Part shown: positions 43,406 to 51,742 of the stretch, piece by piece
Layout: every line of letters starts with the position of its first letter
How positions within the stretch are numbered: the stretch's first letter is position 1
NCBI GenBank assembly: GCA_041984235.1
Contig: JBHIYN010000006.1
Span: 124,001-188,000, forward strand
From: JBHIYN01 sp041984235
GTDB taxonomy: Bacteria > Pseudomonadota > Gammaproteobacteria > Ga0077536
Direction: 5' to 3'
DNA: 64,000 nucleotides
Notes under the pieces: model-generated
The model's database searches: none
What the model saw: the letters and a program-made list of their open reading frames with translations, nothing else
Told to the model about the DNA's origin: nothing
Position numbers and translations under genes: made by a program

Positions 43406-44202
43406 TGAAACTGCACGCCATGACCGTAGGACCCGAGCAACGCGAGGTCCACTACCACCGCGCAGGCCAGGGCGAGCCGCTGCTGTTCCTGCACCACCTG
43501 CTCGGCCTGGTCGCGTCCGGCCCGGCGCTGGAACGGCTCGCCGAGTCGTTCGACGTGATCGCGCCCTACGCCCCCGGCTGGGGTCCGGCCAAGGACCAGC
43601 TTGCCGACATCGACGAGGGTCCGCTGGACCTCGTGCTGCACCTCGGTGACGTGCTCGACGGACTCGGCATCGAGCGCGCACACGTCGCCGGCATCAGCAT
43701 CGGCGCCTGGATGGGCGCCGAGCTCGCGGCGATCTGCCCGCAGCGGGTGCAGCGCCTGGTGCTGGTCAACCCGGTCGGCCTGTGGCTGGACGAGGTCGGC
43801 GGCGAAGATCCCTTCGCCCAGCACCCGGGCTTCCCGTCCACCATCCTCTTTGCCGACCCTGACGGGCGCAAGAAGCATCTCATCGAGGGACGCGACAAGC
43901 TCGACGCCCACGTCGGCGAGCTGCTCGACCTGCGCGCTTCGGCCAAGTTCCTGTGGCCCATCCCCGATACCGGCGTCAAGCGGCGCCTGCCGCGCATCAA
44001 GGCGCCGACCCTGGTCGTAACCAGCGCCGCGGACGTGGTCGTGCCGGCGCCCTACGGCCCCGCCTGGCAGCAGGCCATCGCGGATTCGCGCTTGACGACG
44101 CTGCCCGATGCAGGGCACCTTGCCGAGTTGGACCAGCCCGAAGCTTTCGCGCGCACCGTCGCCGAGTTCCTCGGCAACGAAGCGATCGCCCAGGTGGCGT
44201 AA
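43405..44202 (+). CDS. Alpha/beta hydrolase
   Basis: 265 residues; ATG overlaps the stop of the LLM gene and AAGGAGG lies in that gene's end. Oxyanion loop FLHHLLGLVASG, nucleophile Ser in AGISIGAWMGAELA (GxSxG), Asp in TSAADVVVP and His in PDAGHLAELD. Follows the usual pattern of catabolic ester, lactone or C-C bond hydrolases; a Baeyer-Villiger or oxygenase product would be a sensible substrate, matching the LLM oxidoreductase upstream. Specificity unknown. Confidence 0.88.
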   Translation: MKLHAMTVGPEQREVHYHRAGQGEPLLFLHHLLGLVASGPALERLAESFDVIAPYAPGWGPAKDQLADIDEGPLDLVLHLGDVLDGLGIERAHVAGISIGAWMGAELAAICPQRVQRLVLVNPVGLWLDEVGGEDPFAQHPGFPSTILFADPDGRKKHLIEGRDKLDAHVGELLDLRASAKFLWPIPDTGVKRRLPRIKAPTLVVTSAADVVVPAPYGPAWQQAIADSRLTTLPDAGHLAELDQPEAFARTVAEFLGNEAIAQVA

Positions 44203-44264
44203 TCGTCGCCGCGGGCCGTGCCTCCGGCGCGGCCCGCGGCACCAGTCTCTCGAGGGGAGAAACC

Positions 44265-44690
44265 ATGAGTACATACAAGGGAAGCTGCTTCTGCGGCGCC
44301 GTTCAACTCGAAGTGACCGGCGATCCAGCCGGCATGGGCTACTGCCACTGCCGCGACTGCGCGCACTGGTCGGCCGGCCCGATCAACACCTTCACCCTGT
44401 GGCCGCCGGAGAACGTCAAGGTGACCCAGGGCGCGGAGCAGATCGAAACCTATAACAAGACCGAGAACTCCTACCGCAAGTGGTGCAAGAAATGCGGCGG
44501 ACACCTGTTCAGCGAGCACCCCGGTATGGGCCTCACCGACGTCTACGCGCCGGTCATTCCCGACCTCGACTTCAAGCCGCAGCTGCACGTGTTCTACGGC
44601 GAGAAGATCGTCAGCGTGAAGGACGGCCTGCCCAAGATGAAGGACATGCCGGCCGAGATGGGCGGCTCCGGCGAGACCCTGCCCGAATAA
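44265..44690 (+). CDS. GFA family zinc protein (glutathione-dependent formaldehyde-activating type)
   Basis: 141 residues. Zinc ligands are visible in three places: C-F-C (GSCFCGAVQ), CHCRDCAHW and WCKKCGGH. This family binds two zinc ions; few members really act on S-hydroxymethyl-glutathione, and most are uncharacterised. Ribosome site GGGGAG lies 6 bases upstream. It is 62 bases after the hydrolase and likely the last gene of the LLM operon; it converges with an SDR gene. Confidence 0.87.
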   Translation: MSTYKGSCFCGAVQLEVTGDPAGMGYCHCRDCAHWSAGPINTFTLWPPENVKVTQGAEQIETYNKTENSYRKWCKKCGGHLFSEHPGMGLTDVYAPVIPDLDFKPQLHVFYGEKIVSVKDGLPKMKDMPAEMGGSGETLPE

Positions 44691-44752
44691 GCCCCCGCGC
44701 TACCGGCCGGGGTCAGGCCTGCCTCGCCCCGGCCCGGTCCGCGCCCCGGCGC

Positions 44753-45529
44753 CTAGGCGCCGCCCATGATGCCGCCGTCGACCGGCAGCACCACACCGGT
44801 CATGAAGGCCGACGCGCGTGACGCGAGGAAGATGGCGACCCCGGCGGCGTCCGCCTGTCCGCCCATGCGTTTGAGCGGTACGTTGGCGAGGATGGTGTCC
44901 TCACCCATCGAATCGACCATCGGCTGCATCATGTCGGTCAGGAACGGCCCCGGCGCAATGACGTTCACCGTCACGTGGCGTGCCGCCAGGTGCGCCGCGA
45001 GCATGCGCGAGAGGTGGTTGAGCCCGGCCTTGGACGGCGCGTAGGAGAAGTTCTCGAAGATCGGCGTGTGCATGCCGTCGACCGAGCTGACGTTGATGAC
45101 CCGCGCCGGGTCCTCCGCGCTGGCCGCGCCTTCCAGCAGTGGCAGCAGCTTCTGCATGAGGAAGAACGGCGTCTTGAGATTGAGGTCCATGACCTTGTCC
45201 CAGCCCTTCTCGGGAAAATCGTCGATGCTCGCGCCCCAGCTGGTACCGGCATTGTTGACCAGTACGTGCAGGGCCTGCTCGCGCTCGGCAACCGCGGCGG
45301 CGACGCGCTCGATCTCGGCGTAGCTGCCAAGATCCGCCGGCAGCGAAATGCATTCACCGTGGCGTGACAGCTCCGCCGCGGTGGCATCACAGACCTCGGC
45401 CTTGCGCGCGGTGATGTAGACGCGCGCACCGGCCTCGACGTAGCCCTGCGCAATCATGCGGCCGATGCCGCGCGAGCCGCCGGTGACGAGCGCGACCTTG
45501 CCGCGAATATCGAACAGTGCGTTGCTCAT
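44753..45529 (-). CDS. Short-chain dehydrogenase/reductase
   Basis: 258 residues from the ATG at 45529. T16-G-G-S-R-G-I-G23 cofactor motif, NNAG 92-95, S149, Y163 and K167 (YAPSK), ending PVDGGIMGG. ITARKAE after the second strand suggests NADP(H). The closest general look is that of FabG-like or gluconate 5-dehydrogenase-like enzymes; substrate unknown. It is 25 bases downstream of the second LLM gene, so these two form an operon that likely oxidises an alcohol or ketone in the same pathway. Confidence 0.87.
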   Translation of the reverse strand: MSNALFDIRGKVALVTGGSRGIGRMIAQGYVEAGARVYITARKAEVCDATAAELSRHGECISLPADLGSYAEIERVAAAVAEREQALHVLVNNAGTSWGASIDDFPEKGWDKVMDLNLKTPFFLMQKLLPLLEGAASAEDPARVINVSSVDGMHTPIFENFSYAPSKAGLNHLSRMLAAHLAARHVTVNVIAPGPFLTDMMQPMVDSMGEDTILANVPLKRMGGQADAAGVAIFLASRASAFMTGVVLPVDGGIMGGA

Positions 45530-45554
45530 GGGTACGCTCCCCGCTGCGCGCTGG

Positions 45555-46490
45555 TCACAGGCTGGCGAGGAAATCGAAGGTGCGATCGAACGCGCCGTCG
45601 TCGACTTCCACGATGGCCGCGTTGAAGTCGGTCGCACCGGCATCCCGCGCGCGGGCGATCCGCTCACGCAGGGTCTTCTCGTCTCCCAGGATGGCGAAAT
45701 CGACCGGGTCGGCGAGACCTTCGCGGTCGAGCATCGCGCGGTAGCTGGGCAGGCTGCCGTACACCGCCAACGCCGGTGCCAAACGCGCGCGTGCCTCGTC
45801 GACCTTGTCGGTCAGGGCGATGGGAAAGCCCGCGACGACGCGTGGTGCGGCGCGGCCGGCGGCGCTCGCCGCGGCGCCCAGTGTTGGCACGATGTGCTGC
45901 TCCAGGGTCCTGGGGCCGACCATCCAGGTGATCGTGCCGCTGGTATAGCGCCCGGCCAGCTTCAGCATCTGCTCGCCCAGCGCGGCGACCATGACCGGGA
46001 CGTCACCGGCGCCAGCCGCACCCACCGTCAGGCCATGCACGCTGTACTGCTCGCCGGAGAAATTGACCTCCTCACCGCGCAGCAGCGGCGTCAGCACCTC
46101 CAGGTACTCGCGCATGTGGCGCGCGGGCTTGGCGTAAGACATGCCCAGCGCGTCCTCGATCATGATCTTGTGCGCGAGACCGATACCGAGCGTGAAACGG
46201 TTCTTCGACGCCGCGGCCGCGGTCACCGCCTGCTGCGCGATCGCCGTCGGGTGCCGCGGGTAGGTCGGTGTCACTGCCGTGCCGACCTCGATGCGCTGCG
46301 TCTCGCGCCCGGCGATGGCCAGCGTCATGATGGCGTCGAGCGAAAACACGTTGGCCATCCACAGGGTGTCTAGACCGGCGCTCTCGACGCGTGCCGCCAG
46401 GGCCGAGATCTCGTCTATCGTGTGACTGCGACCGATCTCGTTGACGTCCGAGCTGCGCGCACGCGAGCCGGTCATGATGCCCATTCTCAT
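45555..46490 (-). CDS. LLM-class oxidoreductase, F420-dependent-like
   Basis: 311 residues; a second ATG three codons in is possible. Luciferase-like barrel with IDEISALAARVESAGLDTLWMANVF, TLAIAGRETQRIEVGTAVTPTYPRHPTAIAQQAVTAAAASKNRFTLGIGL (the last marks the LLM subgroup often called F420-dependent). Cofactor could be FMN or F420; no F420 synthesis gene is in view. Lies next to an SDR gene and just outside the Tad operon, 33 bases downstream of its last gene but read in the same direction, so readthrough is possible. Confidence 0.86.
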   Translation of the reverse strand: MRMGIMTGSRARSSDVNEIGRSHTIDEISALAARVESAGLDTLWMANVFSLDAIMTLAIAGRETQRIEVGTAVTPTYPRHPTAIAQQAVTAAAASKNRFTLGIGLAHKIMIEDALGMSYAKPARHMREYLEVLTPLLRGEEVNFSGEQYSVHGLTVGAAGAGDVPVMVAALGEQMLKLAGRYTSGTITWMVGPRTLEQHIVPTLGAAASAAGRAAPRVVAGFPIALTDKVDEARARLAPALAVYGSLPSYRAMLDREGLADPVDFAILGDEKTLRERIARARDAGATDFNAAIVEVDDGAFDRTFDFLASL

Positions 46491-46523
46491 CGTCTTCCTC
46501 CCCTTGTGTAACGAAGTCTGTGC

Positions 46524-47339
46524 TCAGGTCGAATCCGTACACTGCCCAGCACAGAAGGTGTCGCGGATCGGGTCCGACTGCATGCGCATGATGGCCTCGG
46601 CATAAATCGGAATGCCGTAACGCGTATTGCCGTCGGCGTCCGTCGCGGCGACGCAGGCCTCGGCGAAGCTGCCGGCGCGCGGCGGACCGAAATTCTCGGG
46701 CTGCAGGTTGTCCGGCGCCAGGGCGATCATGCGCCAGATCATGCGATCGACCAGCGGCACGATGAGCTTGTAGCAGAGTCCGACGTGCACCTTGATCAGG
46801 TTGGCGTCCTGGATCGACTGCGCCGATTGCACGCCGAGTGCGGCGCTGCGGTACATGAGGTTGTCGTTCGGGATGACGTCGTCCACGCCGTGGTCCTCGA
46901 ACGAATCCGGCGACGGATTGACCAGGGTGATGCGAACGAGCTCGTTGGCAATCATGTCGCGCACGCGCTGCCGCGCGCACTTGACGTGATCGAGATTGAA
47001 GTCGATGTCGGTCGAACGGTCGGCATCGAGCTCGGACTGGGTGCGCGTCTCGTCGAACTCGAAGGTACTGGTGCAGGTTCCGCCATTGTCGACCAGGTAG
47101 GGGGTGGTGTAGAGCGGAGCCAGGGAGCGGGCGAAACCGAGCTCCATCGCCCACATCCGTGCATTGCTGAGCGATCCGGCACGCGCGGTTTCGAAGGCCG
47201 CGTAATTCAGCGTGATCTTGGCGTGGTAGATCAGGGCGAACTGCAGGGTGCCGAGGATCAGCATCATCAGCACGCCGGCCACGATGGTGAACTCCACCAT
47301 CGCCTGCCCGCCATGGCGCTTACTCGGACGCGGTCTCAT
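46524..47339 (-). CDS. TadE-like pseudopilin
   Basis: 271 residues from the ATG at 47339. Starts with a short basic leader and G11|Q-A-M-V-E16-F, the TadE form of the prepilin-peptidase site (Gly at -1, Glu at +5), then a hydrophobic helix FTIVAGVLMMLILGTLQFALIYHA. The rest is a large cysteine-containing extracytoplasmic domain (GGTCTSTFEFDETR, HVKCARQRV, GLCYKLIV, FCAGQCTDST). TadE/TadF-type pseudopilins are needed for Flp pilus assembly. The start lies 20 bases inside the end of the TadD-like gene, so translation is coupled. It is the last gene of the Tad operon. Confidence 0.85.
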   Translation of the reverse strand: MRPRPSKRHGGQAMVEFTIVAGVLMMLILGTLQFALIYHAKITLNYAAFETARAGSLSNARMWAMELGFARSLAPLYTTPYLVDNGGTCTSTFEFDETRTQSELDADRSTDIDFNLDHVKCARQRVRDMIANELVRITLVNPSPDSFEDHGVDDVIPNDNLMYRSAALGVQSAQSIQDANLIKVHVGLCYKLIVPLVDRMIWRMIALAPDNLQPENFGPPRAGSFAEACVAATDADGNTRYGIPIYAEAIMRMQSDPIRDTFCAGQCTDST

Positions 47340-48057
47340 CGCTCGCCGCTCCCGTTCCGGCCGCCTCGGCAGGGGACGGACCCGATGCCGCGGCGGCCAT
47401 GGCGTCATCGGCGCCGGTGGGCGCGTCGCCGGCCGCTTCGGTGACCTCCGGCTCCGCCACCGCGTCATCCGGCTCAACGTCCGGCTCCGCCACCGCGTCA
47501 TCCGCCGCAACCGGCTCAACGTCCGGGTCTGCCGCCGCGTCATCCGCCGCAACCGGCTCGCCGGCCGGCGGCGCGACCGGGCTAGTGGCCGGCACGCTGT
47601 GCTGCTCACCATCGCCCCCCAGCACGGCCATGATCGCCGCGTAGGCTTCGGCGCCGCTCGCGGCCAGGGGATCGTCGCTGTCGACGTTCACGCCCATCTG
47701 CAGGAAGCTGTTGGCGGCCTGGCGCAGCTGCACCACGCCCATGTTGAACCAGACCTTGGCGTTGTCGGCGTCGCGTACCAGCGCCTCGCGATAAGCGGCG
47801 ACCGCGGCGTCCGGCCGCTCGGTGCGTGCGTAGATGTTGCCGAGCCGGAACCAGAACGCCTCGTCCTGCGGCATCGCCCGCGCCAGCACCAGGTAGTGCG
47901 GTTCGGCATCGCGCCAGCGACCGTCCGCATAGGCCGCCTCGGCCTGCTCGCGGGCGGTGGCGAGGTCGACGCCGGCGTCGCGTTCCTGCCGCTGCTCGGG
48001 GGTCGCGGCGCAGGCCGTGAGCAACAGCACCGACACCAGGCCCAGGATACGCCACAT
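47320..48057 (-). CDS. TadD-like TPR lipoprotein
   Basis: 245 residues from the ATG at 48057. Lipobox LTAC with Cys16 after a short signal. Residues ~35-130 are tetratricopeptide repeats (AEAAYADGRWRDAEPHYLVLARAMPQDEAFWFRLGNIYARTERPDAAVAAYREALVRDADNAKVWFNMGV as the recognisable core, seen in pieces). The tail after ~150 is a low-complexity run rich in Ala, Asp, Glu and Pro, encoded by short direct repeats. TadD proteins are outer-membrane-associated lipoproteins of the Flp pilus, related to PilF pilotins. Its position between TadC and TadE supports that job. Confidence 0.85.
   Translation of the reverse strand: MWRILGLVSVLLLTACAATPEQRQERDAGVDLATAREQAEAAYADGRWRDAEPHYLVLARAMPQDEAFWFRLGNIYARTERPDAAVAAYREALVRDADNAKVWFNMGVVQLRQAANSFLQMGVNVDSDDPLAASGAEAYAAIMAVLGGDGEQHSVPATSPVAPPAGEPVAADDAAADPDVEPVAADDAVAEPDVEPDDAVAEPEVTEAAGDAPTGADDAMAAAASGPSPAEAAGTGAASDETASE
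47445..47565 (-). repeat. Direct repeats encoding the Asp/Glu/Pro-rich tail of the TadD-like protein
   Basis: Units of about 33-42 bases around GCGTCATCCG...CGGCTC repeat roughly three times and encode variants of 'VAADDAxAxPDVEP'. All lengths are multiples of three, so copy changes would keep the frame. Confidence 0.75.
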
Positions 48058-48095
48058 TGCCGGTCGATCTGGCGCCGCGCGTGGTCGCGCGGCGG

Positions 48096-48989
48096 TCACA
48101 TCGTGCCTTCGGTCATGAACTTCATCACGATGGGGAAAGCCAGCACGATGAAGGTCACCGGAAAGATGAACATGATGAGCGGCATCACGAGCTTGATCGG
48201 CGCCTCCATGGCCAGCTTCTCGGCACGCTGGAAGCGCTCGTTGCGACGCTGGTCGGCCTGCACCCGCAGCACGGTGGCGAGGCTGGCGCCCATGCGCTCG
48301 GCCTGGATGACGGCGCTGACGAAGCTGTTGACCTCGGTCACGTCGAGGCGGTCGGCCATGCGCCGCAACGCATCGGCACGGGTCAGGCCGGAACGCAGGT
48401 CGCGCAGGACGATGGCGAACTCGTTGCGCAGCGGGCTGGGCGGCGCCTTCTCCATGGCCTGGGCCAGCGCACCGGAGAGGTTGAGCCCGGCCTCCACGCA
48501 CATGGTGATGAAGTCGAGGTAGACCGGCATACCGCGCACGACCGCGATCTCGCGCCGCTTGCGCGTGTCCGACAGCCACACGTTGGGGAACAGGAAGCCG
48601 AGCAGCGGGGCGATGATGATCAGCAGCGGGAACGACTTGCCCAGCGATACCAGGCAAAACCACACGGCCAGGGGCGCGAGGATCGCCATGAAGATCTGCA
48701 GGGCGACGAACTGCTCCGCGGTCAGCAGGTAGCCGACGCCGGTGCGCTGCAGCCGCCGCTCGGTCGATTCCATGAAGTCGTAAGGCAGGAACGCGCAGCC
48801 GAAATTGGCGATGATCTGGATGAACGGCCAGATCAGCTTGAGCAACGGAGGCAGCGGATCCATGTAGGCGCGGTCTTCCTCCTCGATCAGGGTATTGAGC
48901 CAGAACACGAGCAGCAGGAAACAGGCCGCACTGGCAAACCAGGCGGCCATGATCAACCAGGGCGTCGTATCGTTGAGCAGACTTTCCAT
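48096..48989 (-). CDS. tadC: TadC, type II secretion F-like inner-membrane protein
   Basis: 297 residues with three to four membrane helices and the T2SSF domain: AEQFVALQIFMAILAP, VYLDFITMCVEAGLNLSGALAQAMEK (the conserved core), LRDLRSGLTRADALRRMADRLDVTEVNSFVSAVIQAERMGASLATVLR. TadC pairs with TadB to form the inner-membrane platform of the Flp pilus machine driven by TadA. It lies 13 bases downstream of tadB. Confidence 0.92.
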   Translation of the reverse strand: MESLLNDTTPWLIMAAWFASAACFLLLVFWLNTLIEEEDRAYMDPLPPLLKLIWPFIQIIANFGCAFLPYDFMESTERRLQRTGVGYLLTAEQFVALQIFMAILAPLAVWFCLVSLGKSFPLLIIIAPLLGFLFPNVWLSDTRKRREIAVVRGMPVYLDFITMCVEAGLNLSGALAQAMEKAPPSPLRNEFAIVLRDLRSGLTRADALRRMADRLDVTEVNSFVSAVIQAERMGASLATVLRVQADQRRNERFQRAEKLAMEAPIKLVMPLIMFIFPVTFIVLAFPIVMKFMTEGTM

Positions 48990-49002
48990 CGCGGGTAAGG
49001 CC

Positions 49003-49881
49003 TCAGACGTCGATCGAGGTGATCTTGGCGATCATGAAATAGCCGAGCAGTTCCATCACGATGATGACCGACAGCACGACCCAGCCGGTGCCGGTGGTCC
49101 ACAGCTTCTCCATCGCATCGGGCTCGAGGAAGTTCAGCAGCACGCCGAGCAGCACCGGCAGGCCGGTCATGACGATGCCCTGCAGCTTGCCCTGTGCGGT
49201 GAGGCTCTGGATCTTGCCCTCCATGGTCGATTTGCGGCGCAGGGTCTCGGCCAGTGACTCGATGGTCTCGGCGAGATTGCCGCCGACTTCGCGGTTGATG
49301 CGCAGCGCCGTGGTCAGCATGCGGAAATCCTGCATCGGGATGCGCTTTTCCATGTTCGACAGCGAGACCTCGAAATCGACGCCCAGGCGCTGCTCCTGGG
49401 TGAAGATCTCGAACTCCTGACTGATTGGCGCCGGCTGCTCGGCGACCAGGTTGTCCAGCGCCATGTTGAGACTGGCGCCGGCACGCAGCGATCCCGCGAC
49501 CATCAGCAGCGCATCCGGCAATTGCTCTTCGATGCGCTTGTTGCGCGCATTGCGCATGCGCCGGTAGAGGATGGTCGGCAGCACCAGGATCAGCACGAAC
49601 ACACCGATCGTGGTGACGAGGTCACCGAGCAGCAGCCACACGATCAGCGGCAGCACGACCAGCGCTATCAGGTTGATGCGGAAGAGCTGGTTGGGATCGA
49701 CGAACATGAACATGTCGGCCATGTTCGTGGACGCCGAGGTCGTGAAGTCCTCACGGTAGGCCGCCAGGCGCTGCTGCGCCTTGACCGAGACGATCATCCA
49801 GGTCAGCGTGGCAGCGACGAAGACCGCGACGATCGTCGCGGGAAAAGCGAACGCGGCAACCAGTCGGTAAACGGTCTCCAT
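49003..49881 (-). CDS. tadB: TadB, type II secretion F-like inner-membrane protein
   Basis: 292 residues. Two N-terminal membrane helices, then LPDALLMVAGSLRAGASLNMALDNLVAEQPAPISQEFEIFTQEQRLGVDFEVSLSNMEKRI as the T2SSF core, and C-terminal helices (VMTGLPVLLGVLLNFLEP; VVLSVIIVMELLGYFMI). Partner of TadC. Located 39 bases after the TadA/CpaF gene, in normal Tad order. Confidence 0.92.
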   Translation of the reverse strand: METVYRLVAAFAFPATIVAVFVAATLTWMIVSVKAQQRLAAYREDFTTSASTNMADMFMFVDPNQLFRINLIALVVLPLIVWLLLGDLVTTIGVFVLILVLPTILYRRMRNARNKRIEEQLPDALLMVAGSLRAGASLNMALDNLVAEQPAPISQEFEIFTQEQRLGVDFEVSLSNMEKRIPMQDFRMLTTALRINREVGGNLAETIESLAETLRRKSTMEGKIQSLTAQGKLQGIVMTGLPVLLGVLLNFLEPDAMEKLWTTGTGWVVLSVIIVMELLGYFMIAKITSIDV

Positions 49882-49920
49882 GACCCTAGCGCGATCCCGC
49901 CATGGTCTGCCCGCAGCTCG

Positions 49921-51642
49921 TCACTTCGCGCCCCCGAATATGCTCATGTCGACCTTGAGGCCGCGCTGGCGCAGGTCCTCGTAGAATTCCGGCACGCGGC
50001 CGGTGGCCTGGAACTCGCCGACCACGCGCCCCTTGTCGTTGAAGCCGGTCTGCTTGTACACGAAGATGTCCTGCATCTGGATGATGCCGCCCTCGACACC
50101 GGTGATCTCGGTGATGTTGATGACCCGCCGCGAGCCGTCCGAGAAGCGCGTCTGCTGCACCACCAGGTCGACTGCCGAGGCAACCTGCTCGCGAATCGCC
50201 TGCACGGGCAGGTCCATGCCCGACATCATGACCATGACCTCGAGACGCGAGATGAGGTCACGCGGGGTGTTGGCGTGCGCAGTGGTGAGCGAGCCGTCGT
50301 GGCCGGTGTTCATCGCCTGCAGCATGTCCAGCGCCTCACCGCCGCGACACTCGCCGACCACGATGCGGTCGGGACGCATGCGCAGGCAGTTCTTGACCAG
50401 GTCGCGGATGGTCACCATGCCCTTGCCTTCGAGGTTGGCCGGGCGGGCCTCCAGGCTGACCAGGTGCGGCTGCACCAGCTTGAGCTCGGCGGCGTCCTCC
50501 ACCGTGACGATACGCTCGTCGGGCGGAATGAAGTTCGACAGCACGTTGAGCAAGGTGGTCTTGCCCGACCCGGTGCCACCCGAGATGACGATGTTGAGGC
50601 GCTGCTCGACCGCTACCTTGAGGAACGCCACCATGTCCTCGTTGATCGCGCCGAAGGAAACCAGGTCGTCCGCAGTGAGCTTTTTCTTGGCGAACTTACG
50701 GATGGTGAGACAGGGGCCGCGCAACGCCAGCGGCGGGATGATCGCGTTCACGCGTGAGCCGTCGCGCAGGCGCGCGTCGACCATTGGCGAGCTCTCGTCG
50801 ATGCGCCGGCCGAGCGGCGAGACGATGCGTTCGATGGCAGACATCACCGCGTCGTCGCTCGAGAAGGTGACGTCCGAGCGGGTCAGCTTGCCGTCGCGCT
50901 CGACGTAGATATCGTCGAAGCGGTTGACCATGATCTCCGTCACCGAGTCGTCCTCGATGAGATCCTCCAGCGGACCCAGCCCGACCGCCTCGTCGAGCAC
51001 TTCCTTGGCCAGGCGCGCGCGGTCGACGTCGGCCGGTATCTTGCTGCCCAGGCCGTCGATGATTTCCTGGATCAGGGTCTGCACGTGCTTGCGCAGCTGG
51101 TCCTCGTTCATCGAGCTGATGTCGGTGCGGCGCAGGTCCATGGCCGCGAGCAGCTCCTCGTGTACGCGGTTGCGATACTTGAACTTGTCCTTGTGGCGCA
51201 GCTCGATGATGGTCTTGGAGAGCTCTTCGGAATTCTCGATCTCGGCATGCCGCGGCACGCCGATCACGGTCTTCAGGCTGTCGTCATCGTCGTCGTCATC
51301 GTTGACCGCGCGCGGGGCTGCCCCGGCGCCGCCGGCGCTCTCGCGTTTCTTGATCTCCCCGACCTGCAGGAAGTAGCCGGCGATGTGGATCTTGTCCGAG
51401 GTATGCAGCGGCCCGTGATGGGTCACGGCCTCGCCATTGACCTCGACCGAGGCCTTGTTCGCCACGCATTCGACGAACAGGCCTTCCGAGGTACGGTGGA
51501 TCTCGGCGTGCTGCGGCGCGACCTTCCAGCCGCGAAGCTGGATCAGGTTGCTGCGCGACTTGCCGATCGAGCAGGTGTCGACCGGACACTCGACCGTGGT
51601 GAGGACGTCACCCTTGCCGTTCTTGACGATGACATTGAACAT
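49921..51642 (-). CDS. cpaF: TadA/CpaF ATPase with N-terminal FHA-like domain
   Basis: 573 residues. Residues 1-97 resemble an FHA domain (SIGKSRSNLIQLRGWKVAPQHAEIH), but the usual pThr-contacting Arg and Ser are K28 and A42, with H45 kept. A linker with seven consecutive aspartates (115-121) follows. From ~150 it is a CpaF-type secretion ATPase: Walker A GGTGSGKTT (355-363), Asp box and Walker B DRIVVGECRGGEAL with E431, His box TAHANTPRDLISRLE. It powers Flp pilus assembly. Most CpaF proteins lack FHA, and no TadZ/CpaE localisation gene is found in this operon, so the FHA-like part may stand in for regulation or localisation (inference). Confidence 0.93.
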   Translation of the reverse strand: MFNVIVKNGKGDVLTTVECPVDTCSIGKSRSNLIQLRGWKVAPQHAEIHRTSEGLFVECVANKASVEVNGEAVTHHGPLHTSDKIHIAGYFLQVGEIKKRESAGGAGAAPRAVNDDDDDDDSLKTVIGVPRHAEIENSEELSKTIIELRHKDKFKYRNRVHEELLAAMDLRRTDISSMNEDQLRKHVQTLIQEIIDGLGSKIPADVDRARLAKEVLDEAVGLGPLEDLIEDDSVTEIMVNRFDDIYVERDGKLTRSDVTFSSDDAVMSAIERIVSPLGRRIDESSPMVDARLRDGSRVNAIIPPLALRGPCLTIRKFAKKKLTADDLVSFGAINEDMVAFLKVAVEQRLNIVISGGTGSGKTTLLNVLSNFIPPDERIVTVEDAAELKLVQPHLVSLEARPANLEGKGMVTIRDLVKNCLRMRPDRIVVGECRGGEALDMLQAMNTGHDGSLTTAHANTPRDLISRLEVMVMMSGMDLPVQAIREQVASAVDLVVQQTRFSDGSRRVINITEITGVEGGIIQMQDIFVYKQTGFNDKGRVVGEFQATGRVPEFYEDLRQRGLKVDMSIFGGAK

Positions 51643-51742
51643 GGGCTTCTACTCGCAACTCCCGGGGTGGCGGGCACCGGGACCGCAACGCAGCGGCCGC
51701 GGGATCGCCGATTGCCTCGCACGATAGCCTTTCATCGGCGCC

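Noticed and set aside
47320..48663. Extended TadD frame starting inside tadC
   Set aside because: The in-frame upstream part overlaps tadC and lacks homology; the lipobox signal fixes the start at 48057.
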